A stretch of 57,336 bases of DNA from Elusimicrobia bacterium GWD2_63_28 (GTDB lineage: Bacteria; Elusimicrobiota; Elusimicrobia; Elusimicrobiales; UBA9959). Positions 8,633 through 17,398 of the stretch are shown one piece after another. The stretch covers positions 1 to 57,336 of the forward strand of contig MGUI01000018.1 of NCBI GenBank assembly GCA_001799895.1. Reading direction: 5' to 3'. Numbering within the stretch: position 1 is the stretch's first letter; each line of letters starts with the position of its first letter. The notes under the pieces were generated by a model. The model did not search any database. It worked only from the letters and a program-made list of their open reading frames with translations, and was not told the DNA's origin. Made by a program: the position numbers and the translations under genes.

Positions 8633-9441
8633 TTTGTCTTTCTCCGTTGGGGCAGGGCCAGCCTGGCGGCGGCCTGCTCGGCGGGCAGCGCGGCCTCTAT
8701 AAAGCTCAGGCGCCGCCCGGCCAGCGCCGCGCGCGCCGCTTTGATAAAACCGCTCCTGAAATGGAAATGGCTGATCAGCCCGCCGGCCAGCGCCACTTTT
8801 ACCGGCTTGCGCCCGTCACCCGCGGCTTCCTTGAGCAGCGCGGCCAGCTCAGCCTGCGCCTGGGCCGTCATTCTGGACGCGTGGCCGTGGCCGCCCAGAG
8901 CCAGCAGCAGCAGCTTTTTCGCGTAGGCCGCCGAGCGGCCGTGCCCCATCTTGCCGGCTTCGCGCAGGCGCCCGCGCATCTTCAGGTACTGGCGCCCCAG
9001 CCAGCGGCCGGAGCCCGGGTCGCCCGAAGGCGGGTTGAACCCGCCTGTCTTGCGGAAGGCGCCGGGGCGCCCGCCGAAGACCACCGCGCCGGTGCCGGCT
9101 ATCAGCAGCAGCCCGTCCTTGCCGCCGAAGGCCGCGTAGTGCGCCGCCTCGGCGTCGGAGATCACCTGCCTGAGGTTCAGCTTGCCCGCCAGCGCCTTGA
9201 AAAGGAAAGGCTTTTTCCACTCGCGGCTGAAGGCCCCGCGCGTGGCGATCACCAGCGGCGCGGCCGCCCCGCCCGGCCAGCGCGAAACCAGCGGGACGAG
9301 TACTTTGGGCAGGGAGCGCAGGGGAGTAGTGCGGAAGCGGGCGGTCTTGAAGAGCCGCAGGCGGCCGTCCAGGGCGGCCACCCTTGTCCAGGTGCCTCCC
9401 CGGTCTACCCCCAGCGCCGCTATGCCGCGATTTTCGCCCAT
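8629..9441 (-). CDS. BadF/NagK-type sugar kinase
   Basis: The 270-residue protein is an ASKHA-fold ATPase similar to N-acetylglucosamine kinases. Phosphate-1 motif: LGVDRGGTWTRVAALD near the N-terminus. Adenosine-side and sugar-side motifs: LIAGTGAVVFG and GDPGSGRWLGRQ. I placed the start at the ATG giving MGENRG; the longer open frame upstream runs through the neighbouring divergent gene and is not credible. The likely reaction is ATP-dependent phosphorylation of an amino sugar released by cell-wall turnover. It heads a kinase-phosphatase-membrane protein operon. Confidence 0.8.
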   Translation of the reverse strand: MGENRGIAALGVDRGGTWTRVAALDGRLRLFKTARFRTTPLRSLPKVLVPLVSRWPGGAAAPLVIATRGAFSREWKKPFLFKALAGKLNLRQVISDAEAAHYAAFGGKDGLLLIAGTGAVVFGGRPGAFRKTGGFNPPSGDPGSGRWLGRQYLKMRGRLREAGKMGHGRSAAYAKKLLLLALGGHGHASRMTAQAQAELAALLKEAAGDGRKPVKVALAGGLISHFHFRSGFIKAARAALAGRRLSFIEAALPAEQAAARLALPQRRKTK

Positions 9442-9472
9442 ATAAGGTTGTCTTGACGACGGAAACAGGTAA

Positions 9473-9973
9473 ATGATATCATATAAGAACATTAGCAGTC
9501 CTATGATCAAACAGTCAGACGGCGTAAGTCTCTCAGCCCTAATTAAACCCGAAACCGTGGTGTTCCTGGAAGGGAACCTCTCAAAAGAGGAGGCCGTGCG
9601 CCGCCTCACCGAGGCCATCCTGCCGCAGGTGGAGCGCATTATAAACCGGGCGGCGCTCTTCGAGCGCGTGGCCCAGGTGGAGAAGCTCAACCAGGTGCTG
9701 GAGAGCGGTTTCTATATCCCCCACGCCAAGTTCCCTGAGCTGGACGGCTTCCACGCCGTGCTGGGCGTCATGCCCGAAGGCTTCACCGACCCCGCCACCG
9801 GGCTGAAGGTGCGGGCCGCGCTGCTGCTGCTATCCCCCCATAAACCGACTTTTTTTCAGCGCCACCTCAACATGCTTTCCCTGCTCAGCCAGACCTTTCA
9901 GCCCGAGCTGATAGAGAAGCTGGCCGCCCTGCGCGACCCCGCCGCCGCCGCCGCCCTGCTGAAAGGCAAATAA
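9473..9973 (+). CDS. PTS IIA-like protein (fructose/nitrogen type)
   Basis: The protein has 166 residues and fits the PTS EIIA type-2 domain. An N-terminal 'LSALIKPETVVFLEG...KEEAVRRL' is followed by GFYIPHAKFPELD, where the His corresponds to the phosphorylated residue, and LLLLSP in the C-terminal half. No EIIB/EIIC, HPr or EI gene is in the window, so it is more likely a regulatory PtsN-like protein than part of a sugar transporter. An in-frame ATG at 9503 (MIKQSDG) is an alternative start, with neither having a strong ribosome site. It diverges from the sugar-kinase operon. Confidence 0.75.
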   Translation: MISYKNISSPMIKQSDGVSLSALIKPETVVFLEGNLSKEEAVRRLTEAILPQVERIINRAALFERVAQVEKLNQVLESGFYIPHAKFPELDGFHAVLGVMPEGFTDPATGLKVRAALLLLSPHKPTFFQRHLNMLSLLSQTFQPELIEKLAALRDPAAAAALLKGK

Positions 9974-9997
9974 ACCCGTCCGCCTCCCGCCCGTCCC

Positions 9998-10015
9998 GCC
10001 GGCCTTTCTGCCGGC
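9998..10015 (+). terminator. Possible weak terminator after the PTS IIA gene
   Basis: Two GCCGGC blocks (9998-10003 and 10010-10015) can pair as a 6-bp stem with a 6-base loop. The following run is only CCTTTATAAAT, so termination strength is doubtful. Position between the IIA stop and the permease promoter fits a terminator. Confidence 0.3.
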
Positions 10016-10028
10016 CTTTATAAATATA

Positions 10029-10034
10029 TATAAT
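10029..10034 (+). promoter_or_regulatory. Candidate -10 box for the APC permease
   Basis: A perfect TATAAT lies only 8 bases before the ATG at 10042, with no ribosome-binding sequence between. If this is the true -10, transcription would begin at or within a base or two of the ATG, giving a leaderless mRNA. No good -35 is visible 17 bp upstream, so the promoter is uncertain. Confidence 0.4.
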
Positions 10035-10041
10035 TGTCTTA

Positions 10042-12048
10042 ATGGTTCCTACGAATCCCAAATTTAAACAGGTCTTCGTGCTGAGCACGGCCATGCTCAG
10101 CTTCATCTCCTTCTGGAAGGCCGCCTCCATAGTTCTCTGCGACTTCGGCTCCAGCGCCTATTACGCCGGCGGCATCGCCATGAACGCCTTCGGCCCCGCT
10201 TTCCCCTGGTTCATCATGGGCGTCATGCTGTTTTCCGGGCTGATGCTAGGCGTCTATACTGAATCCTGCCTGATGTTCACCCGCGGCGGCGTTTACGTGG
10301 TGGTGCGCGCGGCCATAGGCAAGGTGATGGCCAAGCTCTCGGTTTCCGCCCTGATTTTCGACTATACGCTTACCGGCCCCATAAGTTCCGTGACGGCCGG
10401 GCTTTACCTCGGAGGGCTGCTGTCCAACGTCCTGCCGCTGATGCATATAAACTGGCATGTGCCGGACCGGGCCTTCGCCGTGATGTTCGCCCTGCTCGTG
10501 ACGGGCTATTTCTGGCGGGAGAATATCCGCGGGGTGGAGGAGTCGGCGGACAATAACCTGAAGATAATTTCCTTCGTGGCCGTGGTGGCCGTGATCCTTA
10601 TCAGCTGGGCCGGGGTCACGATCTACCACAGGGGCTTTACCCTGCCGCCCTTCGAGCCGGTTTTCACCGAGAAAGCCCTGGGCTGGACTACGCATTTCCC
10701 CTGGCTGAAGGCCGTGGGCGTCATCGGCCTGATCATGGCCTTCGGCCACTCCATCCTGGCGCTCTCCGGCCTGGAGACCCTGGCGCAGGTCTACCGGGAG
10801 ATAGAGGACCCCAAGGCCGAGAACCTGAAGAAAACTGTCATCACCATCTTCATCTTCAGCATAATGTTCACCGGCCTGCTGACCTTCCTTTCGGCGCTGA
10901 TAATCCCCGGCGACCTGATTGCCGGCAAATACGCGGACAATCTGCTCAGCGGCCTGGCGCTGGAACTCGACGGCCCTTACTGGTCCCGCCTCGGCATGCA
11001 GGTGCTGGTGGTGCTGTCCGGCACCCTGATGCTGGTCGGCGCGGTCAATACCTCCTTCGTCGGTTCCAACGGGGTGCTCAACCGCGTGGCCGACGACGGC
11101 ATCCTGCACGACTGGTTCCGCCACCTGCATACGAAATTCGGCACCACCCACCGCATCATCAACCTGGTGGCGATAACGCAGATAATGATAATCCTGATCT
11201 CGCGCGGCGACATCTTCCTGCTGGGCGAGGCCTACTCCTTCGGCGTGCTGTGGAGCCTGACCTTTGACACGCTCTCGATGATAATACTCAGGTTCAAGCG
11301 CCGCGACGAGGAGCGGGAGTGGATGTTCCCGTTCAATATCCGGTCCGGCAATATTTATGTCCCTATCGGCATGGTGGCGATACTCATGGTGCTGCTGGCC
11401 GCCACCGGCATGAACATGCTGACCAAGAAGGTGGCCACCATCGGCGGCGTGCTGTTCACCATGACCTTCTTTACCATCTTCCACATCTCGGAGAAGATGA
11501 ACGAGAAGAAGGCGCAGCTCTACATGCCCGACGAGGACAATGACGAGAAGATGAACCTCCGCAAGGCTGACGATATCAGCACGGTGGTCCCGGAACTCAC
11601 CAAGGCCCGCCGCGTGCTGGTGCCGGTGCGCAACCCCAACAACCTGGTGCACCTGGCCGAGGTGCTCGAGACCGCCGACGACGACACTACCGACATCATC
11701 GTGCTCTCCGCCAAGATCGCCAAGGGCATACAGTCGGGCGGCGAGACCATGTCCGACGAAGACAAGGAAGTCTTCAGCGCCGTGGTGCTGCTGGCCGAAA
11801 AATACGGCAAGACCGTGAAGCCCATCTTCGTTTTTTCCAACGACCCGTTCTTCTCCATGGCGCAGGTGGCGCAGGCCGCCGGCGTAGACGAGATAGTGAT
11901 GGGCGTTTCCGGCTCCACCGGGGCCGAGATACAGCTGGAAAAGCTGGCGATGGCCTGGGGCATGGCCAAGAAACCCGACGCGCCGGCCAAAACGGTGCTG
12001 GCCAAGGTGGTCTGGGAAGGCCGCCAGATGACGTACCAGCTGAGCTAA
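10042..12048 (+). CDS. APC-family amino acid permease with soluble C-terminal domain
   Basis: The product has 668 residues. The first ~480 form about 12 membrane helices of the amino acid-polyamine-organocation superfamily, with the glycine-rich first helix and a conserved 'ALSGLETLAQVYREIEDPKAEN' stretch (residues about 235-256) typical of these permeases. The last ~130 residues are soluble: RRVLVPVRNPNNLVHLAEV, then DIIVLSA and a late GVSGSTGAEI, which is a universal-stress-protein-like Rossmann pattern. USP tails on permeases are thought to sense nucleotides or regulate transport. The substrate is unknown. def starts 9 bp downstream, so read-through into the def-fmt operon is likely. Confidence 0.82.
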   Translation: MVPTNPKFKQVFVLSTAMLSFISFWKAASIVLCDFGSSAYYAGGIAMNAFGPAFPWFIMGVMLFSGLMLGVYTESCLMFTRGGVYVVVRAAIGKVMAKLSVSALIFDYTLTGPISSVTAGLYLGGLLSNVLPLMHINWHVPDRAFAVMFALLVTGYFWRENIRGVEESADNNLKIISFVAVVAVILISWAGVTIYHRGFTLPPFEPVFTEKALGWTTHFPWLKAVGVIGLIMAFGHSILALSGLETLAQVYREIEDPKAENLKKTVITIFIFSIMFTGLLTFLSALIIPGDLIAGKYADNLLSGLALELDGPYWSRLGMQVLVVLSGTLMLVGAVNTSFVGSNGVLNRVADDGILHDWFRHLHTKFGTTHRIINLVAITQIMIILISRGDIFLLGEAYSFGVLWSLTFDTLSMIILRFKRRDEEREWMFPFNIRSGNIYVPIGMVAILMVLLAATGMNMLTKKVATIGGVLFTMTFFTIFHISEKMNEKKAQLYMPDEDNDEKMNLRKADDISTVVPELTKARRVLVPVRNPNNLVHLAEVLETADDDTTDIIVLSAKIAKGIQSGGETMSDEDKEVFSAVVLLAEKYGKTVKPIFVFSNDPFFSMAQVAQAAGVDEIVMGVSGSTGAEIQLEKLAMAWGMAKKPDAPAKTVLAKVVWEGRQMTYQLS

Positions 12049-12057
12049 AGAGGGACT

Positions 12058-12603
12058 ATGGCTATAAAAAGGATCTGCAAGTACGGCGAGAAGGTGCTCG
12101 AGAAGAAGTGCCGCAAGGTCGTCTTCGAGGACATAAAGAAAGAGCTGCCGGCCCTGCTGGCCGACATGTTCGAGACGATGGACGCCGTCGGCGGCGCCGG
12201 CCTGGCCGCCAACCAGATAGGCCTGGACCTGCGGCTGGCGGTGATAAAGATACAGCGCGAGGGCGAGGAGCCGCTCAGCCTGGTGATCATAAACCCGGAG
12301 ATGGCTGAGAAATCCGGCAGCATGTACGAGGACGAGGGCTGCCTCTCCTTTCCCGGCCTGTTCGCCAAGATCCGCCGCGCCGCCAAGGTAAAGGTGCGCG
12401 CCCTCAACGAGAAGGGCCTGCCGATAGAGATCAACGCCGAGGGCCTCTTCGCCAAGGCGCTGCAGCACGAGATGGACCACCTCGACGGCGTCACCTTCGT
12501 CAGCCGCCTGCCGCTGATGTCGCGCCTCAAGCTGAAGCCCGCGCTGATGAAGCTGAAGGCCCAGTGGAAGAAGATCGACGAAAGCAAGATGAAGCCCATG
12601 TGA
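12058..12603 (+). CDS. def: Peptide deformylase
   Basis: Removes the N-formyl group from nascent proteins using an Fe/Zn centre. All three motifs are visible in the 181-residue protein: GAGLAANQIG (motif I), EGCLSFPG (motif II with the metal-binding Cys) and QHEMDHLDG (motif III, HExxH). The gene precedes fmt by 29 bp, the widespread def-fmt pairing that couples formylation and deformylation. Confidence 0.96.
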   Translation: MAIKRICKYGEKVLEKKCRKVVFEDIKKELPALLADMFETMDAVGGAGLAANQIGLDLRLAVIKIQREGEEPLSLVIINPEMAEKSGSMYEDEGCLSFPGLFAKIRRAAKVKVRALNEKGLPIEINAEGLFAKALQHEMDHLDGVTFVSRLPLMSRLKLKPALMKLKAQWKKIDESKMKPM

Positions 12604-12632
12604 GACGGGCGCTTTTGCCCCGCTGAATTTTA

Positions 12633-13583
12633 ATGCCTGACAAATTAAGGATAGTTTTCCTGGGGACCCCGGACATAGCCTGCGGCTTCCTGCGCCTGGC
12701 GGCCGCCTCCGGCCACGAAGTCGTGGGAGTGATCTCCCAGCCGGACAGGGCGGCGGGCCGCGGCATGAAGCTGTGCTGCGCGCCCGTGAATGCCCTGGCC
12801 GGGGAGCTCAGCCTGGAAGCCCACAAGCCCGCCTCGAAACAGGAGCTGCATTCGGTCATAGCGGCGCTCAAGCCGGACCTGGGCGTGGTGGTGGCCTACG
12901 GCCGGCTGATACAGGAAGAAACCCTCGCGCTGGCGCGCTGCGGTTTCCTGAACGTGCATTTTTCCCTGCTGCCCAAGTACCGCGGCGCCGCGCCGGTGCA
13001 GTGGGCCCTGCTCAACGGCGAGCGGGTCACCGGGGTCACGCTTTTCTGGCTGGACAAGGGGATGGACACCGGCCCCGTCTTCCTGCGGCGCGAGGTGCCC
13101 GTGCTGGACGCCGACGACGCGGCCTCGCTTTTCGCCCGCCTTTCCGCCGCCGGAGAGGAATTGCTGACGGAGGGCTTCGCGAAGATCGCCGCCGGCGAGA
13201 TCGTGCGCGAGCCGCAGGCCGGGGAGCCTTCCCTGGCCCCCAAGCTGCTGCCCTCCCACGCCAGGATGGATTTTTCGGGGCCGGCGTCAGCGCTGCTCGG
13301 CCAGGTGCGGGGCCTTTCCTGCGGCCCGAGGCCGCGCTTTACCGTGGCGCAGCCCGGCCGCCTGCTGACGGTGCAGGTGCTGTCCGCCGCGCCCGCTCCG
13401 GAGCCCGCCGCGGGGGCCGCTCCCGGAACGGTCCTCGCCGTTGAGCCCGGCGGCGGCTTTGTTGTAAAATGTGGCGTCGGAAGCCTGCTTCTCAAGACCG
13501 TAAAGCCGGAGGGAAAGAAGGCCATGCCGGCCGCCGATTTCCTCAACGGCCTGCGGCTGAAGCCGGGCGATATACTGGTCTGA
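12633..13583 (+). CDS. fmt: Methionyl-tRNA formyltransferase
   Basis: Formylates initiator Met-tRNA using 10-formyltetrahydrofolate. The 316-residue protein has the N-terminal formyltransferase fold (RIVFLGTPDIA), the catalytic block NVHFSLLPKYRGAAPVQWA with the essential Asn and His, and a C-terminal OB-like domain. It is in an operon with def. The next gene in the operon is a PASTA protein starting 21 bp downstream. Confidence 0.96.
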   Translation: MPDKLRIVFLGTPDIACGFLRLAAASGHEVVGVISQPDRAAGRGMKLCCAPVNALAGELSLEAHKPASKQELHSVIAALKPDLGVVVAYGRLIQEETLALARCGFLNVHFSLLPKYRGAAPVQWALLNGERVTGVTLFWLDKGMDTGPVFLRREVPVLDADDAASLFARLSAAGEELLTEGFAKIAAGEIVREPQAGEPSLAPKLLPSHARMDFSGPASALLGQVRGLSCGPRPRFTVAQPGRLLTVQVLSAAPAPEPAAGAAPGTVLAVEPGGGFVVKCGVGSLLLKTVKPEGKKAMPAADFLNGLRLKPGDILV

Positions 13584-13604
13584 CGAAGTTCAAGGAGCGC
13601 AATC

Positions 13605-14609
13605 GTGGGATTTAAAGAATTCTGGCAGAAACATTTTTCCAACTCCGACGAGCGGATCGTCAGCCCCGGCTTCGTGCTGCGCGTCGGCGGCGTGGGCTTC
13701 ATCCTCTTCTTCCTCACCTACTTCCTCTTTTCCTGGACCATGGAGACCGTGATCCACAACCGGAAGGAAGTCATCGTCCCCGACATCTCCGGCAAGTCTT
13801 CGGTCAACGCGCTGCAGGCCCTGTCCGAAACCAACCTGGCGATGAAGATTGAAGGCTACGAGTTCAACGAATCCGTGCCGATAGGCACCGTGCTGCGCCA
13901 GGTGCCCGGCGCCGGCTCCACCGTGCGCGAGGGCAAGATCGTGCGCGTGGTTTTCAGCCAGGGCGGCGAATCCGTCTTCACGCCCAACCTGATCGGCCTG
14001 CCGCTCAGGAACGCCGAGCTGCTGCTGCGGCAGCGGCAGCTCGTGCTCGGCGAGGTCAGCGAATCCTACTCGCTGAAGGCGGAAAAAGGCACCGTGCTGT
14101 CGCAGGACCCAAAGCCGGAGCTGAGCGTTTCCAAGAACACCATGGTGCAGGTGGTGGTTTCGGCCGGCGTGCCCCCGGCGGGCATAATAATGATGCCCGA
14201 CTTCCGCCAGAAGAAGAGCGACGAGGCCCAGCAGTGGGCGGCGCAGAGCGGCGTCTCGCTGCGCCTGTCCGAAGACGCTAATTCCCTTTTCCCCGGCGGC
14301 ACCATCATCGACCAGGACCCCCAGCCCGACACGGTGGTTTCGGCCGGCGGCAAGGTGTCGCTGACCGTCAGCTCCCGCAAGGGGGTCGGCGGCTCGGAGA
14401 AAGAGTTCCGCGTGCACTACGAAGTGTCGCAGAGCGGCGCGCAGCGCCACATCCGCGTGGTGGCGCTCGGCAAGAGCGGCGACCGCGAGATCTTCAACGG
14501 CCTGCGCGACCCTGGTTCCAAGATAGACCTCTCGGTGCCCTACGCCGGCGCTGAGAAGATCCGCATCTTCGTCAACGGCATCCTCGTAGAGGAGCGGCCC
14601 GTAAAATGA
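13605..14609 (+). CDS. Membrane-anchored PASTA-repeat protein without kinase domain
   Basis: A 334-residue protein starting at GTG after a GGAG-like site. A short cytoplasmic stretch and one membrane helix (about residues 26-46) are followed by three PASTA repeats (about 55-118, 119-185 and 192-253), each with the 'xPxxxG...A...L...G......S...P.G.V..Q.P..G..V..G..V.V.VS.G' pattern, and an ~80-residue beta-rich C-terminus. PASTA repeats bind muropeptides or peptidoglycan, usually in PrkC/Stk kinases and PBPs. In Firmicutes the def-fmt...prkC-rsgA-rpe order places a PASTA kinase at this very position, so this may be its kinase-less descendant or counterpart. The rpe ATG overlaps its stop codon. 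Confidence 0.88.
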   Translation: MGFKEFWQKHFSNSDERIVSPGFVLRVGGVGFILFFLTYFLFSWTMETVIHNRKEVIVPDISGKSSVNALQALSETNLAMKIEGYEFNESVPIGTVLRQVPGAGSTVREGKIVRVVFSQGGESVFTPNLIGLPLRNAELLLRQRQLVLGEVSESYSLKAEKGTVLSQDPKPELSVSKNTMVQVVVSAGVPPAGIIMMPDFRQKKSDEAQQWAAQSGVSLRLSEDANSLFPGGTIIDQDPQPDTVVSAGGKVSLTVSSRKGVGGSEKEFRVHYEVSQSGAQRHIRVVALGKSGDREIFNGLRDPGSKIDLSVPYAGAEKIRIFVNGILVEERPVK

Positions 14610-15277
14610 AGACCTCCTTCCCCCTCCCTTGCGGCCGCGCCGCGCTGGTGCCGTCCGTGCTGTCGGCCGACTTCGCCTGCCTTAAGGGCAGCCTGAAGCC
14701 GGTCAACTCCCTGGCCGACTGGGTGCAGGTGGACGTGATGGACGGGCGCTTCGTGCCCAACATCAGCTTCGGCCCCGCCATTACCGCAGCCGTGCGGCGC
14801 GCGAGCCCGCTGCCGATAGACGCGCACCTGATGGTGGCGGAACCGCTGAAGTTTATAGACGCTTTCGCGAAGGCGGGCTCGGACCTTATCACCGTGCACG
14901 CCGAGGCGAAGGACGCCGGGGCCTGCCTGAAAAAGATCAAGGCCCTGGGGCTGAAGGCCGGCCTGGCGCTGCGCCCTGGTACACCGCTGTCGCGCGCCCT
15001 CCCTTTCCTGAACTCCCTGGACCTACTCCTTATAATGACCGTGGAGCCGGGCTTCGGCGGGCAGGCCTTCATGCCGGCCATGCTCCCCAAGGTCGGGGCG
15101 GCCCGGCAGGCCATACGCCGGTCAGGCCGCAAGGTCTGGCTGCAGGTGGACGGCGGCATAAACTCCGAGACCGCCGTGCTGGCCGCCGTGGCCGGCGCCG
15201 ATTCGCTGGTGATAGGCAGCGCGCTTTTTTCGGCGGCGGATCCGGCCGCGTTCCTGAAAGGGCTGAAGAAACTCTGA
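14606..15277 (+). CDS. rpe: Ribulose-phosphate 3-epimerase
   Basis: Interconverts ribulose-5-phosphate and xylulose-5-phosphate in the pentose phosphate pathway. The 223-residue TIM-barrel has PSVLSADFA at the N-terminus, VDVMDGRFVPNISFGP, DAHLMV, TVEPGFGGQ and VDGGIN near the C-terminus, so the metal-binding His/Asp residues are present. Its ATG overlaps the PASTA gene stop (ATGA), indicating translational coupling. Confidence 0.95.
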   Translation: MKTSFPLPCGRAALVPSVLSADFACLKGSLKPVNSLADWVQVDVMDGRFVPNISFGPAITAAVRRASPLPIDAHLMVAEPLKFIDAFAKAGSDLITVHAEAKDAGACLKKIKALGLKAGLALRPGTPLSRALPFLNSLDLLLIMTVEPGFGGQAFMPAMLPKVGAARQAIRRSGRKVWLQVDGGINSETAVLAAVAGADSLVIGSALFSAADPAAFLKGLKKL

Positions 15278-15284
15278 AACTTAC

Positions 15285-15650
15285 ATGGCTAAAAAAATAT
15301 TGATAGTCGAGGACGAACCGCTGATCTCCAAGGTGCTCACCATCCGCCTGGAGAGCCTGGGCTATAAGGTGTACGCGGCGCTGGACGGCGAAGAGGGCCT
15401 CGACCTGGTCAGGAAGCAGAAGCCGGACCTGGTGATGCTGGACATCGGCCTGCCCAAGATCGACGGCAACACCCTCTGTGAACTTATCAAGACCTCCGAG
15501 GACACCAGGCACATCAAGGTCATCATGCTCACCGGCCACCGCCAGATGAGCGAAATGGAAAATTCTTTCAAGGCCGGGGCCGACGTTTACGTCAACAAGC
15601 CTTACGAGTGGGCGCGCCTGCACGACCACATAAAGAAACTCATCGGCTGA
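15285..15650 (+). CDS. Stand-alone response regulator receiver protein
   Basis: A 121-residue CheY-like receiver domain with no output domain. The acidic pair is in VEDEP, the phospho-acceptor Asp is in VMLDIGLP, the Thr in IMLTGH and the Lys in VNKPYEW. It follows rpe by 7 bp. No histidine kinase is in the window, so its partner is elsewhere. It likely acts by protein-protein contact. Confidence 0.9.
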   Translation: MAKKILIVEDEPLISKVLTIRLESLGYKVYAALDGEEGLDLVRKQKPDLVMLDIGLPKIDGNTLCELIKTSEDTRHIKVIMLTGHRQMSEMENSFKAGADVYVNKPYEWARLHDHIKKLIG

Positions 15651-15675
15651 CAAAAGCCGTCAAATATAATATAAT
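15647..15675 (+). promoter_or_regulatory. Sigma-70-type promoter of the rpsP operon
   Basis: CTGACA at 15647-15652 and TATAAT at 15670-15675 are separated by 17 bp, a near-consensus vegetative promoter. It overlaps the end of the response-regulator gene and lies about 70 bp before rpsP, whose ATG has an AAGGAGGA ribosome site. A second overlapping TATAAT sits at 15665-15670. Confidence 0.75.
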
Positions 15676-15743
15676 AACTGTTCGCGCCGGCCCGTACAGG
15701 GGGCGCGTGAGCGATTTTTGTCGTAAGAGTCAAGGAGGACAAC

Positions 15744-16016
15744 ATGGCAGTTGTTTTGAGGCTTCAGAGAATAGGCAAGCGCACGCAGCCGCATTACCGG
15801 ATCGTGGCCATCGATAAAAAGAGCGGCCCGTACGGTCAGCCGCTGGAAATTGTCGGCCATTACGACCCGAAGGCCGCCAAGGACAAGGAAAAGGTAACGA
15901 TCAATACCGCGAAGCTGGACCGCTGGGTTAAGAACGGCGCGAAGGCGTCCGAGACCGTGGGCTCCCTGATAGCCCGCGTCCGCAAGGCCGAGAAGGCCGC
16001 CGCGGCGCCGAAATAA
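15744..16016 (+). CDS. rpsP: 30S ribosomal protein S16
   Basis: Small-subunit assembly protein, 90 residues, beginning MAVVLRLQRIGKRTQPHYRIV, close to the family consensus, with the usual 'GHYDP' segment. The C-terminus ends in a short Lys/Ala-rich tail. Strong ribosome-binding site AAGGAGGA. First gene of the conserved rpsP-KH-trmD-rplS block. Confidence 0.98.
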   Translation: MAVVLRLQRIGKRTQPHYRIVAIDKKSGPYGQPLEIVGHYDPKAAKDKEKVTINTAKLDRWVKNGAKASETVGSLIARVRKAEKAAAAPK

Positions 16017-16031
16017 CCGGAGGACCGCCTG

Positions 16032-16259
16032 ATGAAAGAAGTTCTAATGTACATCATCGGCTCGCTGGTGGAGAAGCCGCAGGAAGTGAAGGTGGGCGTC
16101 TCCGAGGACGGGGATATCACGCGCTTCAAGCTGACGCTCTCCTCGTCCGACCGGGGCAAGGTCATCGGCAAGGAAGGGCGCGTGGTGAAAGCCATCCGCA
16201 CCGTGCTGCAGACCGCCGCGGCCAGGCAGAACAGGAAAGTTTACCTGGACATAGATTAA
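16032..16259 (+). CDS. khpA: KH-domain RNA-binding protein
   Basis: A 75-residue protein consisting of one KH domain with the GxxG loop in VIGKEGRVVKAIRTVL. KhpA proteins bind RNA and in several bacteria pair with KhpB to affect cell-envelope and division gene expression. The position between rpsP and trmD is the standard one. Confidence 0.93.
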   Translation: MKEVLMYIIGSLVEKPQEVKVGVSEDGDITRFKLTLSSSDRGKVIGKEGRVVKAIRTVLQTAAARQNRKVYLDID

Positions 16260-16260
16260 A

Positions 16261-16959
16261 ATGCGGGTGGACGCGGTCACGCTTTTCCCGGGGATGATAG
16301 ACGCCCCGCTTTCGGAAAGCATAGTGGGCCGCGCCAGGCAGGAAGGGTTCCTCGAGCTGGGTTTTTCCAACCCGAGGGATTTCACGGAAGACCGCCACCG
16401 TACCGTGGACGACAAGCCCTACGGCGGCGGCACCGGCATGCTGATGATGGCCGAGCCGGTTTACAGGGCGCTGAAGGCGGTCAGGAAGAAAAGTTCTTTC
16501 GTCATCATCCTGACCCCCAAAGGGCGCCGCTTCGACCAGCCCCTGGCCCTGGAGCTGGCGAAGAAGAAGCACCTGGTCTTTATCTGCGGGCACTACGAAG
16601 GCATCGACGAGCGGGTGACCCCGCTGGCCGACCTGGAGCTCTCGATCGGGGACTATGTCCTCACCGGCGGCGAGCCGGCCGCGGTGGCGGTGATAGACGC
16701 GGTGACGCGGCTGATCCCCGGCGTGCTGAAGAAAAGCGACGCCACCGTCAACGAGACGTTTACCGAGGGCCTGCTGGAAGCGCCGCACTACACGCGCCCG
16801 GCGGTCTGGCGCGGGAAGGCGGTGCCGCAGGAACTGGTCAGCGGCAACCACAAGCTGATAGCGGAGTGGCGCCGCGCGCAGGCCGAGGCGCTGACGGGCA
16901 AGTCCCGGCCGGACCTGGCCCCGGCGAAAAGAAAGCCCCGCGGAGCGGCCAAGAAATAG
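16261..16959 (+). CDS. trmD: tRNA (guanine-N1-)-methyltransferase
   Basis: Methylates G37 at N1 in tRNAs to prevent frameshifting. The 232-residue SPOUT protein shows [11 protein letters not shown] at the start, YGGGTGMLM, and the knot SAM-binding stretch [12 protein letters not shown] followed by [14 protein letters not shown]. It starts one base after the KH gene stop. Confidence 0.96.
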   Translation: MRVDAVTLFPGMIDAPLSESIVGRARQEGFLELGFSNPRDFTEDRHRTVDDKPYGGGTGMLMMAEPVYRALKAVRKKSSFVIILTPKGRRFDQPLALELAKKKHLVFICGHYEGIDERVTPLADLELSIGDYVLTGGEPAAVAVIDAVTRLIPGVLKKSDATVNETFTEGLLEAPHYTRPAVWRGKAVPQELVSGNHKLIAEWRRAQAEALTGKSRPDLAPAKRKPRGAAKK

Positions 16960-16985
16960 ATTTGTTTCAACTTATAGGAGGCAGT

Positions 16986-17387
16986 ATGAATAACATCGCT
17001 AAATACCTGGGTTTCAAGACCGATAAATTTGACTTCAAGACCGGCGACTCCGTGAAGGTCCACACGAAGGTGGTGGAAGGCGACAGCGAGCGCATCCAGA
17101 TCTTCGACGGCGTCGTTCTCTCGCGCCGCGGCTCGGGCATCTCCTCCAGCTTCACCGTGCGCAAGATCTCCTACGGCGTCGGCGTGGAGCGCGTGTTCCC
17201 GCTTCACTCCCCCCGCATCGAGAAGATAGAAGTGGTCAAGACCGGCAAGGTCCGCCGCTCCAAGATCTATTACCTCCGCGGCCTCTCCGGCAAAGCCGCC
17301 CGCCTCGACGAAGTGGCGAAGGAAGCAGCGGTGGCCGCCCCGGCGCAGCCGGCGCCCGCCGCCCCGCAGCAGCCCGCGGCGAAGTAA
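16986..17387 (+). CDS. rplS: 50S ribosomal protein L19
   Basis: Subunit-interface ribosomal protein, 133 residues. The start at 16986 follows an ATAGGAGG ribosome site; the open frame extending further upstream overlaps trmD and is not used. Core motifs: [38 protein letters not shown] is split across the middle, and RSKIYYLRG. The last ~20 residues are an unusual Ala/Pro/Gln tail not found in typical L19. Confidence 0.97.
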   Translation: MNNIAKYLGFKTDKFDFKTGDSVKVHTKVVEGDSERIQIFDGVVLSRRGSGISSSFTVRKISYGVGVERVFPLHSPRIEKIEVVKTGKVRRSKIYYLRGLSGKAARLDEVAKEAAVAAPAQPAPAAPQQPAAK

Positions 17388-17398
17388 GACGGTCGGTT

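Noticed and set aside
10246..12480. 744-codon open frame on the minus strand
   Set aside because: It lies opposite the APC permease and def, and its His/Gly/Gln-rich composition is typical of antisense frames in GC-rich DNA.
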